In this document: positions 9,061 to 17,616 of the stretch, piece after piece
Numbering within the stretch: position 1 is the stretch's first letter
Layout of the letters: every line of letters starts with the position of its first letter
Assembly (NCBI GenBank): GCA_035700025.1
Contig: DASSOY010000012.1
Coordinates: 111,191 to 175,190, forward strand
DNA from: Bacillales bacterium
Lineage (GTDB): Bacteria; Bacillota; Bacilli; Bacillales; DASSOY01
DNA length: 64,000 nucleotides
Direction: 5' to 3'
Notes under the pieces: generated by a model
The model's input: only the letters and a program-made list of their open reading frames with translations
Told to the model about the DNA's origin: nothing
Database searches by the model: none
Made by a program: the position numbers and the translations under genes

Positions 9061-9088
9061 AAAAAAAAGTCCCGAAAACATTCGGGAC
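9061..9088 (-). terminator. intrinsic terminator after the bacilliredoxin gene
   Basis: A perfect 8-bp stem (GTCCCGAA, loop TGTT) is followed on the minus strand by eight T. It ends the operon 9096-11809 before ilvD. Confidence 0.92.
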
Positions 9089-9095
9089 AGAACGG

Positions 9096-9530
9096 TTAGC
9101 GGCAATATTGATCGTATGCGTTTACGAGGTTCGCTACAACTTCTTCAGGCTCATGATATTCAATTTCCTCACGCGGGATAAAATGTACGACTTCTTTTCC
9201 CTTTAACAAAGCCATCGATGGCGAAGAAGGTTCGTAACCGGTAAAATACGATCGCATTTGCTCAGTCGCTTCCTTATCTTGTCCGGCAAAAACCGTGACG
9301 AGCCGATCCGGCTTCACTTCATGATTCAACGATTCTCTTGCGGCTGGACGTGCCAGTCCCGCGGCACAACCACATACAGAATTGACGAAAACAAGCGTTG
9401 TGCCTCCAGCGTTTTCCATAAAGCGGTCAACGTCTTCCGGCGTCAGCAATTCTTCAAACCCGGCGTCGGTCAATTCTTTTCTCATCGGTGTTACAACAGC
9501 TTTCATGTATTCCTCATAAGCATTTACCAT
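9096..9530 (-). CDS. bacilliredoxin, BrxA/BrxB (YphP/YqiW) family
   Basis: This 144-residue thioredoxin-like protein has the hallmark CGC active site (Cys53-Gly-Cys55, within SVCGCAAGLARPA). Bacilliredoxins remove bacillithiol from oxidised protein cysteines. The start has GGAGGG upstream. It follows the CvfC gene by 18 nt and is the last gene of the operon, ended by a strong terminator. In B. subtilis the related yphP also lies near ilvD and ypgR, so the neighbourhood is conserved. Whether it is BrxA or BrxB cannot be decided by eye. Confidence 0.92.
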   Translation of the reverse strand: MVNAYEEYMKAVVTPMRKELTDAGFEELLTPEDVDRFMENAGGTTLVFVNSVCGCAAGLARPAARESLNHEVKPDRLVTVFAGQDKEATEQMRSYFTGYEPSSPSMALLKGKEVVHFIPREEIEYHEPEEVVANLVNAYDQYCR

Positions 9531-9548
9531 CGTTCGTTCCCTCCACGA

Positions 9549-10688
9549 TTATTTCAGATTATCGGTCATTTGTTTCCAAACCGAGCCCATCGCTTGTTTT
9601 CCTTTTTCGATCCGTTCAATGGCCATCCGCACTTGCATTTGCACTTCAAACTGCGGATCATCTGCCGCCGTCTTCAGCGCCGGCAACGCCGACTCGTCTC
9701 CGACTTCGTACAAAAACATGGCTGCGCGCCAGCGCACGATACGGCTTGAATCCTTCAATGCCTCACACATGACGCCGATGGCATCAGGATCACCAATATC
9801 GGATAAACAATCGCCAGCGGTTCTGCGAACCGTGACCGAACGATCTTTCATTGCATCATACAACAACGGCAGTGCCTCGCTTCCGATCATGCCTAGGTAT
9901 ACGACAGCCAAACGGCGAATCGACATTTTTTCATCTTTCAACGCTTTTTTCAATGCCGGCAAATCTTCCGCTTCAGGATCGATGCGTTCCAAAGCCGCGT
10001 AACGATTTTTCCAATTCGGGTCGTCAAGCAGTTCGACGCTTAACCGTTCAAACCGGTTCGTCTTTTCCGGTTTCATTTCATGCTCGCCCGCTAACGCTCG
10101 CTTCACTAATTCAGCTAAACGCACTTTATCGTAGGCGGCATCGATTTCTTCTCGCACCGCTTCACCAATTTCATCCATTTGCCCGTAGCGAGCACCTTGC
10201 TCAACCCACTGCCGCTCGAAAATAAAGCTGTCAGTCACTTCGCTTACTTTCATGACAGCTTCTGAAAAACGTTCAGGCAGAGCGACTCTTTTTTCCTCAT
10301 CGCCGTCAGAAAGCTTAATTTGCATCGGAATGCCGCGAAACATTTGTATCCATACGTTAACAGCACCAAATGCTTTCGTAGGAACACGTTCATCATGGTT
10401 TGCTTGCGACGGTGCTTCATTCCCAGAGCTGTCGTCGGAGAACAATTGTCTCACCTTCGGTAATATTTCCGGCCAATCCACTTTGCCGTTTCGCTCCAGT
10501 GCTATGAAATCCGCGACATGATATAAGCCTTTTACGCCGTTGATGGCCAGCAATTGTTTCGCATATTCAGGTGCGTCAGCAGCGTTATTCTCATTGAAAT
10601 TCCGTGTCTCGCGATCAGGCAGAGTTTCATTGAGAATCAGCTTCATCGAGTTCGGACTCGGTGTCGGTTCAATCGAGATGATTTTCAT
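9549..10688 (-). CDS. CvfC/YpgR family protein (Nfu-like N-terminus and HEAT repeats)
   Basis: The start is set at ATG 10688 (MKIISIEPTPSPNS), 8 nt after GGGAGGA, giving 379 residues; an ATG two codons earlier touches the ribosome binding site. Residues 1-90 resemble the Nfu N-terminal domain found at the front of conserved virulence factor C proteins. The C-terminal third shows HEAT-like repeats (RYAALERIDPEAEDL, RRLAVVYLGMIGSEA, VRRTAGDCLSDIGDP, VRWRAAMFLYEVGDE). Family members affect virulence or stress in staphylococci, but the molecular function is unknown. The start overlaps the stop of the upstream GNAT gene (ATGA), implying translational coupling. Confidence 0.85.
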   Translation of the reverse strand: MKIISIEPTPSPNSMKLILNETLPDRETRNFNENNAADAPEYAKQLLAINGVKGLYHVADFIALERNGKVDWPEILPKVRQLFSDDSSGNEAPSQANHDERVPTKAFGAVNVWIQMFRGIPMQIKLSDGDEEKRVALPERFSEAVMKVSEVTDSFIFERQWVEQGARYGQMDEIGEAVREEIDAAYDKVRLAELVKRALAGEHEMKPEKTNRFERLSVELLDDPNWKNRYAALERIDPEAEDLPALKKALKDEKMSIRRLAVVYLGMIGSEALPLLYDAMKDRSVTVRRTAGDCLSDIGDPDAIGVMCEALKDSSRIVRWRAAMFLYEVGDESALPALKTAADDPQFEVQMQVRMAIERIEKGKQAMGSVWKQMTDNLK

Positions 10689-11482
10689 GAACATTCCTCC
10701 CTCGTTAACAATTGATAAGTTCCGTATTCGCGAAAGCCTATCGCTTTGAGAACAGTGTCCGACATACCAACTCTCGCTTGGGTAACAGCGAATCGGCATC
10801 CTTTTGCTTTTGCCAACAGCAAACGAGATTCGACAAGCTTCCGATAAATCCCTTGTCTTCTGTACGTTTGTAAAACGCCGGATCCGTTCAAATAAATCGC
10901 TTCGCCGTCACCGCTGAAGCGATAATTTGCAAAACCAACCGGTTTGCCTTCGACGCTTGCAAGCGTAAAACCGCCGCGACGCTCTGGCAATTGCAAAATG
11001 GCTTTTTTATCTCTCGCAACAGCCGCTGTTGTCTCTTCATCGTATCCCCAAACAGCAGTACCAACCTCAACGAGATCACGGAGTTCTTCATCCGTTGAAA
11101 CGTCAACAATTTCAGCGCAACTCCCGCCTTCATCCCTCTCGTCAATAGTGCGAAGATCATATGCCAGACCAACATACTCATCGATCACACGAAACTCTTT
11201 CTCCTTTAGACGCGAAGCCAAATCAATTGGGCGATCACGCGGACCCGCCCACCAACCAAACGGTAATCTGTCAAAAAAATCGACAACTTCTTGATAACGG
11301 CTTTCAAAATCTCCTTTAGAAAAATTCGTATGAACAACGCGATTGGAATGGATGCTGCGTGACTCGGGATTTTTTATCATGATCAATCCGTCTTCATGAA
11401 CGAATGCAATGTGTGCGGGTATCCGGCTCGGTTCATAATCCCAATGCTGTGCCTCAATCATTTTTAATATTTTATCCAACAC
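10685..11482 (-). CDS. GNAT family N-acetyltransferase
   Basis: The 265-residue protein has a GNAT domain in its second half (about 125-262): FTLASVEGKPVGFANYRF, then the acetyl-CoA loop TYRRQGIYRKLVESRL and VLKAIGFREYGTYQLL. The N-terminal 120 residues are a less conserved extension, with WWAGPRDRP. The substrate is unknown. It overlaps cvfC by 4 nt and lies 21 nt after a small hypothetical gene, so the four genes from 11809 to 9096 form one operon. Confidence 0.85.
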   Translation of the reverse strand: MLDKILKMIEAQHWDYEPSRIPAHIAFVHEDGLIMIKNPESRSIHSNRVVHTNFSKGDFESRYQEVVDFFDRLPFGWWAGPRDRPIDLASRLKEKEFRVIDEYVGLAYDLRTIDERDEGGSCAEIVDVSTDEELRDLVEVGTAVWGYDEETTAAVARDKKAILQLPERRGGFTLASVEGKPVGFANYRFSGDGEAIYLNGSGVLQTYRRQGIYRKLVESRLLLAKAKGCRFAVTQARVGMSDTVLKAIGFREYGTYQLLTREECS

Positions 11483-11503
11483 GATCAGTCCTTAGAAAAA
11501 CCA

Positions 11504-11809
11504 TTAATCTCGTTCAAACAACGGCTCCATTTGCACCTCATAATGTTTTTTCACTTCGTCGAGCGGAACGATCTTTAAAGTCGTTTTTTTACGCTCAGCA
11601 CGTTCTATGACACTTTTTATAATGTTCATCGCATGCGTGCCGACGTATTCCCCTTTATGTTCCTCTATATATAGATCATCGAGCTTGCGTCGATAACAAA
11701 GCTCCATAAACGCATTAGCCAAAGTGATTTGATGCCCGTCAATCGCCACGACATGATAATAATTGCCGTATTCATCGGTAATTAAGTCCCCAAAACGTTT
11801 TAACTTCAT
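11504..11809 (-). CDS. hypothetical protein (101 aa), first gene of the cvfC-bacilliredoxin operon
   Basis: The ORF starts with ATG after GAGGTGG and encodes a soluble 101-residue protein with a small beta-rich N-terminus (FGDLITDEYGNYYHVVAIDG) and a charged helical C-terminus ending EPLFERD. I do not recognise the family. Good ribosome binding site, tight spacing to the next gene and normal codon use make it a real gene. No signal peptide or membrane helix is visible. Confidence 0.75.
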   Translation of the reverse strand: MKLKRFGDLITDEYGNYYHVVAIDGHQITLANAFMELCYRRKLDDLYIEEHKGEYVGTHAMNIIKSVIERAERKKTTLKIVPLDEVKKHYEVQMEPLFERD

Positions 11810-11929
11810 AGCGCCACCTCGATGTTAGTTTACCATTTCTTTCGCCTGCTCCCAAATGCGCCGTTTCGCAGCAGCGTAGACTTGCCCGGCTCGGCCATTT
11901 AACGGAACTGTAATCTCCCGTACATCATT

Positions 11930-11957
11930 TTGTCATGATCTAGAAAATAGCTATCAA
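11930..11957 (+). promoter_or_regulatory. possible promoter of the NlpC/P60 gene
   Basis: TTGTCA (11930-11935) and TATCAA (11952-11957) are separated by 16 nt, about 30 nt before the start codon. The -10 element is weak, so the assignment is tentative. Confidence 0.35.
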
Positions 11958-11985
11958 CTGAAAGCTCATTTAGGAGGGATTCGTA

Positions 11986-12963
11986 ATGCAATCCATGAAT
12001 CGCGTCAGCATGAAAGGAATACTCTCTTTGGCCGTTATTTTACTGCTATTAACTATCCTTTCCGATAAATCCGCAAAAGCAGCATATGCCGCGCCGATTT
12101 ACAATAAGCTTGTCAGCTCCGAAATCATGCCGAAGTTAATGAGCGCCCGTATTCGTGCCCTTTCTGAGCAATCGGCAATGGTTTCTGCCATGATGGTGCG
12201 GTCGCAAAACGATACGCAGGTTAAAAAAGAAATCGAGGATGACAACTCGGCGGTGAGCGCACGGCGTTCGCCGCTCGACGATGGAAAACTTTCGCTCGGT
12301 GACCGCGGCAGCATAGTATCAAGTATGCAGGAACGATTAAAAGCCTTAAATTATTATCCGTTCCAAGTCGATGGCATTTACGGGAGCCGGACGAAAGAAG
12401 CAGTGAAAAGATTTCAAGCTGTCAATGGCCTGTCAGTCGACGGCATCATTGGTGGTAAAACACGGACCGCATTGTTGAGCGACGATGCGCAATCAGCGGC
12501 TGTTGGGGTTCAGCACGAAACGGCGGCATCGGTTTCCGGCGATAATAAATCGAAAACGCAAACGGTTAAACAAACAGATGAAAACAAACATGCCGAATCC
12601 TCGAGTTTATCCGCTCTAGTCGATTATGCGAAAAATTTCCTCGGAAGCCCTTATGCATGGGGAGGAACGAGTCCCGGCGGATTCGATTGCAGCGGCTATG
12701 TGCAATACGTATTTGCCCATTTTGGGTATGATTTGCCGCGGACGACGGCAAGGCTATGGGCCGCAGGAAGCGCAGTGGATTCGCTCGCACCCGGGGACCT
12801 CGTGTTTTATGAAACGTACCAATCCGGACCTTCCCATGTCGGCATTTACATCGGCGGTGCATCGTTCATTCATGCGAGTTCTTCACACGGCGTAGAAATC
12901 ACAAACATGTCACAAGCCTATTGGAGCAGCCGTTATCTCGGAGCGAAAAGCGTTTTTCAATGA
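11986..12963 (+). CDS. secreted peptidoglycan endopeptidase (PG-binding + NlpC/P60)
   Basis: The start follows AGGAGGG by 7 nt. The 325-residue protein has a signal peptide (hydrophobic 11-25, probable cleavage after about residue 36), a peptidoglycan-binding type 1 domain (about 103-165, VDGIYGSRTKEAVKRFQ and VDGIIGGKT), a polar linker, and an NlpC/P60 domain (about 205-325). Catalytic residues are visible as Cys235 in GGFDCSGYVQ, His284 in SHVGIYIG and His296 in FIHASS. Such enzymes cut the D-Glu to diaminopimelate bond in the cell wall. It is divergent from the operon at 11809 and likely acts in wall turnover, growth or germination. Confidence 0.93.
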   Translation: MQSMNRVSMKGILSLAVILLLLTILSDKSAKAAYAAPIYNKLVSSEIMPKLMSARIRALSEQSAMVSAMMVRSQNDTQVKKEIEDDNSAVSARRSPLDDGKLSLGDRGSIVSSMQERLKALNYYPFQVDGIYGSRTKEAVKRFQAVNGLSVDGIIGGKTRTALLSDDAQSAAVGVQHETAASVSGDNKSKTQTVKQTDENKHAESSSLSALVDYAKNFLGSPYAWGGTSPGGFDCSGYVQYVFAHFGYDLPRTTARLWAAGSAVDSLAPGDLVFYETYQSGPSHVGIYIGGASFIHASSSHGVEITNMSQAYWSSRYLGAKSVFQ

Positions 12964-13057
12964 TCCGTTTCAGCGTCCTCGAAGAGGATCGCACTTTCTT
13001 GCCTTGCCAAAAAGCCCGATGCAGGAGAATTCCACTCGCGGATGGGCAATAGAAAAT

Positions 13058-13086
13058 CCGCCGATGTCATCGGCGGCATGTTTTTC
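13058..13086 (+). terminator. terminator between the convergent NlpC/P60 and zinc-ribbon genes
   Basis: The perfect 8-bp stem CCGCCGAT (loop GTC) is followed on the plus strand by CATGTTTTTCTTTTT. On the minus strand it is followed by a short TTTT, so it may work in both directions. Confidence 0.75.
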
Positions 13087-13089
13087 TTT

Positions 13090-13356
13090 TTATAAACTTT
13101 TCTGTGATCTCGGATGGCGTCGCGCATTTTTCAAAAACCGTTGCTCCTCTGCGATCAATCCGCAAACGCCGCATTGGATCAAAAACTCCGGACCTTGATA
13201 CGGAAAATGGTAAGGCAACATGTCAGAACGGTTTTCGTATTCCTCAATTGTTTCGCCCGTTTCCGGATCGAGCTTCATGGATACGGCCACTTGCTGAATG
13301 TGATTGTACAAAGCCCGGTTGGATCCGCAGGACGGACATAAATACGGTCCTTGCAT
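13090..13356 (-). CDS. small zinc-ribbon-like hypothetical protein (88 aa)
   Basis: The start is ATG 13356 (MQGPYLCPSCGS) after AGGAGGTGTTTCT. Two CxxC pairs are seen (CPSCG near the N-terminus and CGVCG near residue 70), which would form a zinc ribbon. The middle is acidic (DPETGETIEEYENRSD). I do not recognise a named family. It follows the IDEAL-domain gene by 52 nt on the same strand and may be co-transcribed with it. Confidence 0.7.
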   Translation of the reverse strand: MQGPYLCPSCGSNRALYNHIQQVAVSMKLDPETGETIEEYENRSDMLPYHFPYQGPEFLIQCGVCGLIAEEQRFLKNARRHPRSQKSL

Positions 13357-13408
13357 AGAAACACCTCCTGAGAAGTAGGGTTCCCAATGCAAGATTTGTT
13401 ATCACAGG

Positions 13409-13642
13409 CTACCAGGAACGCATTAATTCCTTATACTCAAGGGACAATTTCATAAACGATTCTCGGTTTCTTTCGGACAGGGTGCGATCGATCTCTTTCT
13501 CTAGTTGTTCTTTTCTAAGGAGGAACCAGGACTCGTCAAGTACCATTTGGGAATAAACATCGGCGATCGAAACTTTTTGTATATTCTGTTTTCTCTCGGC
13601 GGAATTCTTCATGTTTTCGTTATACGACATGCGTTTTCCCAT
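13409..13642 (-). CDS. IDEAL-domain small protein (77 aa)
   Basis: The start is ATG 13642 (MGKRMSYNEN) behind AAAGGGG. The C-terminal half, with LRKEQLEKEIDRTL followed by ERNRESFMKLSLEYKEL, matches the IDEAL domain. This is a ~37-residue helical module found in small Bacillaceae proteins such as the YpiB C-terminus. It probably mediates protein-protein contact; the cellular role is unknown. The N-terminus is polar and likely disordered. Confidence 0.75.
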   Translation of the reverse strand: MGKRMSYNENMKNSAERKQNIQKVSIADVYSQMVLDESWFLLRKEQLEKEIDRTLSERNRESFMKLSLEYKELMRSW

Positions 13643-13714
13643 TGTAATTGCCCCTTTCTGCCTTTTTACTATTATAATGCGATTTCTCAAAATTTTCAAC
13701 CATTATTCGCGCAC

Positions 13715-13745
13715 AAAAAAAACCACGACCGTTCAGTCATGGTTT
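13715..13745 (-). terminator. intrinsic terminator after cshA
   Basis: On the minus strand AACCATGAC pairs with GTCGTGGTT (one G-U pair) and is followed by a run of T. It lies 7 nt past the cshA stop codon. Confidence 0.88.
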
Positions 13746-13751
13746 TCAAGC

Positions 13752-15206
13752 TTATTTGTAGTTTCGTGGTTTGCGATTTCGATTACCGTTATTCCCTTGC
13801 GGTTTCCGCCCTTTTCGGTAGAAGCCCCCGGTTGCGCGATAATTATTCCTTTTATTGCCGTGGCGGTTTTTTGATTTCTTCGCCCGCAGCGGCGATTCCG
13901 GCGTTAATCGGACCGGAGTCGTATCCGGCTCTTTTGTCATGATTTTCAAGGCAGCCGCGAGCAGTGATTCCGCATCGCTTCGTTCGAGCAATTGCTGCGC
14001 CGTTTGCCGGTAATCGTCGATGTTCTTTTGGCCGAGTGCCGCCACGAGTTTCTCCATGGCCGCTTGCTGTTGGCCGACCAACGCTTCCGAATACGTCGGC
14101 CGCGGTTTAGGCGTCATTTTTTTCTTCGTAATCGCTTCGATTTTCCGCAAATGTTCTTTTTCCCACGGCGTTACAAACGTCGTCGCTACCCCGCCTTTTC
14201 CGGCCCTTCCAGTCCGGCCGATTCGGTGAACATAGCTTTCCGGATCTTGCGGAATGTCGAAATTGTATACGTGCGTCACTCCGCTGATATCCAGCCCTCT
14301 AGCGGCAACATCAGTCGCGATCAGCACATCAATGCGGGCATCTTTAAATTTGCCCATAACACGGTCGCGTTTTTGTTGGCTTAAATCACCGTGCAAGCCT
14401 TCAGCCGAATACCCTCGCTTGATCAAGGCGTTCGCCAATTCGTCGACTCTTCGTTTTGTTCTTCCGAACACGATCGCCAACTCCGGAGATTCCATATCGA
14501 GCAGCCGGCATAAAACATCGAATTTCTCTCGCTCATCCACTTCGACGTAATCTTGCTTAATGTTGGAGACCGTCATCCCTTTCGCCTGAATCCGAACGGT
14601 TTCCGGATCTTTCATGAACTTGTAAGCCAGCTTTTGAATCGGCGCCGGCATTGTCGCGGAGAACAACAACGTTTGCCGTTCGTCCGGGACACTTTCCAAA
14701 ATCTTCTCGATGTCTTCAATGAAACCCATGTTCAGCATTTCATCCGCTTCGTCAAGAACGATCGTTTTGATATCGGCGAGACGAATCGTTTTTCTGCGGA
14801 TATGATCGAGCAGCCGTCCAGGCGTTCCGACAATGATGCTCGGCTTTTGCTTTAAGGACCGAATCTGTTTTCCGATCTCTTGGCCGCCGTATACGGCCAA
14901 CGAACGGACCTTCTTGAATCTTCCGAGGGCATTCAGTTCTTCAGCCACTTGCATTGCCAATTCGCGTGTCGGCGTGATAACGAGACCTTGTATGCTTCGA
15001 TCTTCCAATTCAGCGTTTTCAATCATCGGAATGCCGAAAGCCGCGGTTTTTCCGGTTCCGGTTTGCGCTTGCCCGATCAAATCTTTCCCTTTGATCGCCA
15101 TCGGAATCGTCCGCGCCTGAATCGGCGTCGTTTGTTGAAATCCCATTCGATCAATGGCTTGGTTCATGGAACTGCTGAGATCTAAATCTAAAAATGTTGT
15201 TGTCAA
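13752..15206 (-). CDS. cshA: DEAD-box ATP-dependent RNA helicase CshA
   Basis: The start codon is TTG at 15206, with AGGAG 9 nt upstream; no better ATG exists. The 484-residue protein has all helicase motifs: the Q motif region [20 protein letters not shown] (Walker A), [27 protein letters not shown] and [10 protein letters not shown]. The C-terminus is basic and Gly/Asn/Arg-rich ([14 protein letters not shown]), as in CshA of Bacillus, where it aids RNA binding. It is expected to remodel mRNA and ribosomal RNA, associate with the RNA degradosome and support growth in the cold. A hairpin in its leader suggests transcript-level control. Confidence 0.95.
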   Translation of the reverse strand: MTTTFLDLDLSSSMNQAIDRMGFQQTTPIQARTIPMAIKGKDLIGQAQTGTGKTAAFGIPMIENAELEDRSIQGLVITPTRELAMQVAEELNALGRFKKVRSLAVYGGQEIGKQIRSLKQKPSIIVGTPGRLLDHIRRKTIRLADIKTIVLDEADEMLNMGFIEDIEKILESVPDERQTLLFSATMPAPIQKLAYKFMKDPETVRIQAKGMTVSNIKQDYVEVDEREKFDVLCRLLDMESPELAIVFGRTKRRVDELANALIKRGYSAEGLHGDLSQQKRDRVMGKFKDARIDVLIATDVAARGLDISGVTHVYNFDIPQDPESYVHRIGRTGRAGKGGVATTFVTPWEKEHLRKIEAITKKKMTPKPRPTYSEALVGQQQAAMEKLVAALGQKNIDDYRQTAQQLLERSDAESLLAAALKIMTKEPDTTPVRLTPESPLRAKKSKNRHGNKRNNYRATGGFYRKGRKPQGNNGNRNRKPRNYK

Positions 15207-15226
15207 TGATCTTTACTCCTTTTCAA

Positions 15227-15258
15227 TAAAAACAGCATTTCCCGATTCGGAAAATGCT
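15227..15258 (-). promoter_or_regulatory. terminator-like hairpin in the cshA 5' leader
   Basis: On the minus strand AGCATTTTCC pairs with GGGAAATGCT (one mismatch, loop GAATC) and is followed by GTTTTTATTG, ending about 20 nt before the start codon. A promoter lies upstream, so this hairpin is inside the leader. It could be an attenuator or an mRNA-stability element. Confidence 0.55.
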
Positions 15259-15286
15259 TTCTCCCAAAAACTTTCATCGCGAACCG

Positions 15287-15315
15287 AATTTAACGATAAC
15301 ACGTGAACGAGTCAA
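15287..15315 (-). promoter_or_regulatory. sigma-A promoter of cshA
   Basis: TTGACT (15310-15315) and TAAATT (15287-15292) are separated by 17 nt. The predicted start, near 15280, gives a leader of about 75 nt that contains the hairpin at 15227-15258. Confidence 0.6.
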
Positions 15316-15365
15316 TTGCAACAGAACCGCCTGAAACGATAGGTGCATCAAGGGGTTGTAGGCGT

Positions 15366-15404
15366 TTGAAGTTACAAAAAGGCAGATTGTACATAAACTG
15401 TAAC
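15366..15404 (+). promoter_or_regulatory. possible promoter and operator of the HpaB-type gene
   Basis: TTGAAG (15366-15371), an 18-nt spacer and TACATA (15390-15395) precede the gene by about 25 nt. GTTACA (15371-15376) and TGTAAC (15399-15404) form an inverted repeat bracketing the -10 element, a plausible repressor site. Confidence 0.4.
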
Positions 15405-15420
15405 GAAATGAGGTGATTGT

Positions 15421-16863
15421 ATGCCTGCGAAAACGGGACGTGAATATGTCGAACGAATTGACGAGGCAGCCGCCAACGTTTGGATTGACGGACAACAAGT
15501 CAAAAACAAATTTTCCAAGCATCCGGCATTCAAAAACATGATGGAAACGCAAGCGCACTTGTACGACATGCAATATGACGACGACCATCAACAAACACTC
15601 ACTTACGAATCACCGTTGAGCGGAGATCCAGTCGGGGTTTCTTACAAAATTCCGCGAACGAAAGAAGATTTGCTGCAGCGCGGTGAAACGTTCAAACGAT
15701 GGGCGGACGAAACCGGAGGTATGCTCGGTCGGTCACCCGACTACATGAACACGGCGATCATGACGTTCGGCTCCGCTGCCGAACTGTTCGGCGACAAAGC
15801 CGACCATGTAAAACAATATTATCAATTTTGCCGGGAGAACGACATAACGTTAACCCACACGTTCATTAAGCCTCAAGTTGATCGATCTTCGACGTATTCG
15901 GAAGAAACGAACGAACAACCAATAACGGCACAAATCGTCGATCAAGATGAAAACGGAATCGTCGTGCATGGTGCGCGGCTGCTCGCAACACAAGGGGCGA
16001 CATCCGACGAAATTCTCGTCTTTCCATCCGGAACGATGGTCCAACCGTTGACCGGCAACCCCCATGCGATGGCGTTTGCCATCCCGACCGCCACACCCGG
16101 ACTCCGTTTTATATGTCGAGAAAGTTATGAAGGGGATCGTTCTTCGTTTGACCGACCGCTTTCTGCAAAATTTGATGAAATCGACACGCTCGTTGTTTTC
16201 GATCAAGTGAAAGTGCCTTGGGAACGTGTCTTCATTGCCGGGGAAGCCTACCTGGCCAACCGTGTGTTTTCAGACACTTCTTTCACGGAGCATGCCGCTC
16301 ATCAAGCCGCGTACAGGCAAATCGCCAAAACGGAATTCTTGCTCGGACTTCTTCAAATGGTGATCGACACAATCAATGTTTCTGAATTTGGGCACATTCA
16401 GGAAAAAACGGCCGAAGTGATCGTCGCCCTTGAAGCGATGAAGGGTTTGCTGTTGGCTGAGGAAACAAACGCACGGCCAAATGAATGGGGCGTCGTCACC
16501 CCAGACAAACGCCCATTGTTGGCGTTAATGAATTATTATCCGCGCATCTATCCGCGCATCAGTGAAATTTTGCAAACCATCGGCGCCAGCGGTTTAATCA
16601 TGCTGCCGACCGAAGCTGACTTTCAATCGGATCGGCGCAATGATCTCGAACAATACATGCAAGCGGCCAACGCAACGGCCGTCGATCGCGTGAAAACGTT
16701 TCGTCTCGCCTGGGATGCGTGCATGTCTTCGTTCGGAACGAGACAAACCCAATACGAGAAATACTTTTTCGGCGATCCCGTGCGTTTAGCAGGAAGGTTA
16801 TACAATGAATATGATCGGAAAACGTTGACGGATCACGTGTTAAAATTTCTGAACACCCATTAG
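15421..16863 (+). CDS. 4-hydroxyphenylacetate 3-monooxygenase oxygenase component family (HpaB-like)
   Basis: The 480-residue protein has the acyl-CoA-dehydrogenase-like fold of HpaB/HpaH FADH2-dependent phenol hydroxylases, as seen in NVWIDGQQV, THTFIKPQVDRSS, GIVVHGARLLATQGATSDEILVF (in pieces) and FDQVKVPWERVFI. The start has GAGGTGATTGT upstream. The family hydroxylates phenolic acids using FADH2 from a separate reductase. No reductase (HpaC) or ring-cleavage genes lie nearby, so substrate and partner are unknown; B. subtilis YoaI is a similar orphan. It is transcribed alone and ends at a perfect hairpin. Confidence 0.88.
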   Translation: MPAKTGREYVERIDEAAANVWIDGQQVKNKFSKHPAFKNMMETQAHLYDMQYDDDHQQTLTYESPLSGDPVGVSYKIPRTKEDLLQRGETFKRWADETGGMLGRSPDYMNTAIMTFGSAAELFGDKADHVKQYYQFCRENDITLTHTFIKPQVDRSSTYSEETNEQPITAQIVDQDENGIVVHGARLLATQGATSDEILVFPSGTMVQPLTGNPHAMAFAIPTATPGLRFICRESYEGDRSSFDRPLSAKFDEIDTLVVFDQVKVPWERVFIAGEAYLANRVFSDTSFTEHAAHQAAYRQIAKTEFLLGLLQMVIDTINVSEFGHIQEKTAEVIVALEAMKGLLLAEETNARPNEWGVVTPDKRPLLALMNYYPRIYPRISEILQTIGASGLIMLPTEADFQSDRRNDLEQYMQAANATAVDRVKTFRLAWDACMSSFGTRQTQYEKYFFGDPVRLAGRLYNEYDRKTLTDHVLKFLNTH

Positions 16864-16893
16864 CACAATGTCGGCAAGCAGCCGACATTGTGC
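16863..16893. terminator. perfect 13-bp hairpin between convergent genes
   Basis: GCACAATGTCGGC and its exact complement (16863-16875, 16881-16893) flank a 5-nt loop. The first arm begins at the last base of the HpaB-type stop codon. Neither side has a T run, so it may act as an mRNA 3'-end stabiliser or weak bidirectional terminator. Confidence 0.55.
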
Positions 16894-16895
16894 GC

Positions 16896-17063
16896 TCAAT
16901 CGTTGGATAGATTTACGACCTTCGTGTATTCTCCCTTTTTTCGTTCCTCTTTCGTTGCCTTCCTGTCGTTAGCGATTTCGCTCCCGACTTGCGAAGAGAC
17001 TTTTATTCCCGGAGCCACTTTTTCCGTCGTCGGCTGATCTGCCTGTTCTCGACTTTTCCTCAC
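16896..17063 (-). CDS. small hydrophilic hypothetical protein (55 aa, GTG start)
   Basis: GTG at 17063 is preceded by GAGGAGG with 8-nt spacing, so it is preferred over the upstream ATG at 17114, which lacks a ribosome binding site. The 55-residue product is very charged (RKSREQADQPTTEK, KATKEERKKGEYTKVV) with no hydrophobic stretch. I do not recognise it. It lies 58 nt after the SWIM gene on the same strand and may be the last gene of the MFS-SNF2-SWIM operon. Confidence 0.6.
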   Translation of the reverse strand: MRKSREQADQPTTEKVAPGIKVSSQVGSEIANDRKATKEERKKGEYTKVVNLSND

Positions 17064-17121
17064 TTGTAGAACCTCCTCATTCCGGGGCAGCTTTATTATT
17101 CCCACTGCGTTCACCGCTTAT

Positions 17122-17616
17122 TCAGTGGTCGGAGCGAGATGTTCTTAAATGCCGGAGCAGCACGCGATGCATTTCGTCAAAGGATTTTCGTTCATTCAAA
17201 AAAGGAGGAGCACCAAGCTCGGGAAGCGAAACCATCGGTTGCCGCATCGCCCATTGTATACGATGTTTTGCCTGTTCTACCTCGGGAAAGTTCTTGTTCG
17301 GCGACGAAACGGGAGCATGCCCGTATTCAGAGAAAAAGTGAATCGCGCATATCGAGTGTTTGCAAAATTCCACCCAATCGGGACAATCACATTGAACCCT
17401 TAATTGTTCAATATCGGGCATCTCGCCGTCGATTTGCGGAAACGTTGCTTGCACATGATAAATGCGATCTCCGGATCCCCGTACGGCCGCAGAAAACCCT
17501 GTCCGATCACTGTTCATCGTAAAATGCTGCACATGATTGCTTTCGTACAATCGTTTGCCCCGTTTCATTCGATCATAATCAATAATTTGGCAAAAGTCGT
17601 CCAACCAATTGCTCAT
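17122..17616 (-). CDS. SWIM zinc finger protein (YwqB-like)
   Basis: The 164-residue protein has a SWIM motif CxCx(n)CxH: CDCPDWVEFCKHSICA at about residues 81-96. SWIM domains bind zinc and support DNA or protein contact. Its ATG overlaps the TAA of the SNF2 helicase (TAATG), implying translational coupling. The SNF2 plus SWIM pair is the same arrangement as ywqA-ywqB of B. subtilis, so the two probably form one complex. Confidence 0.88.
   Translation of the reverse strand: MSNWLDDFCQIIDYDRMKRGKRLYESNHVQHFTMNSDRTGFSAAVRGSGDRIYHVQATFPQIDGEMPDIEQLRVQCDCPDWVEFCKHSICAIHFFSEYGHAPVSSPNKNFPEVEQAKHRIQWAMRQPMVSLPELGAPPFLNERKSFDEMHRVLLRHLRTSRSDH

Noticed and set aside
11824-11932. Short minus-strand frame that reads like a protein end (PLNGRAGQVYAAAKRR)
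   Set aside because: It has no usable start codon, a stop immediately upstream and no ribosome binding site. It may be chance or a remnant and cannot be supported as a gene.
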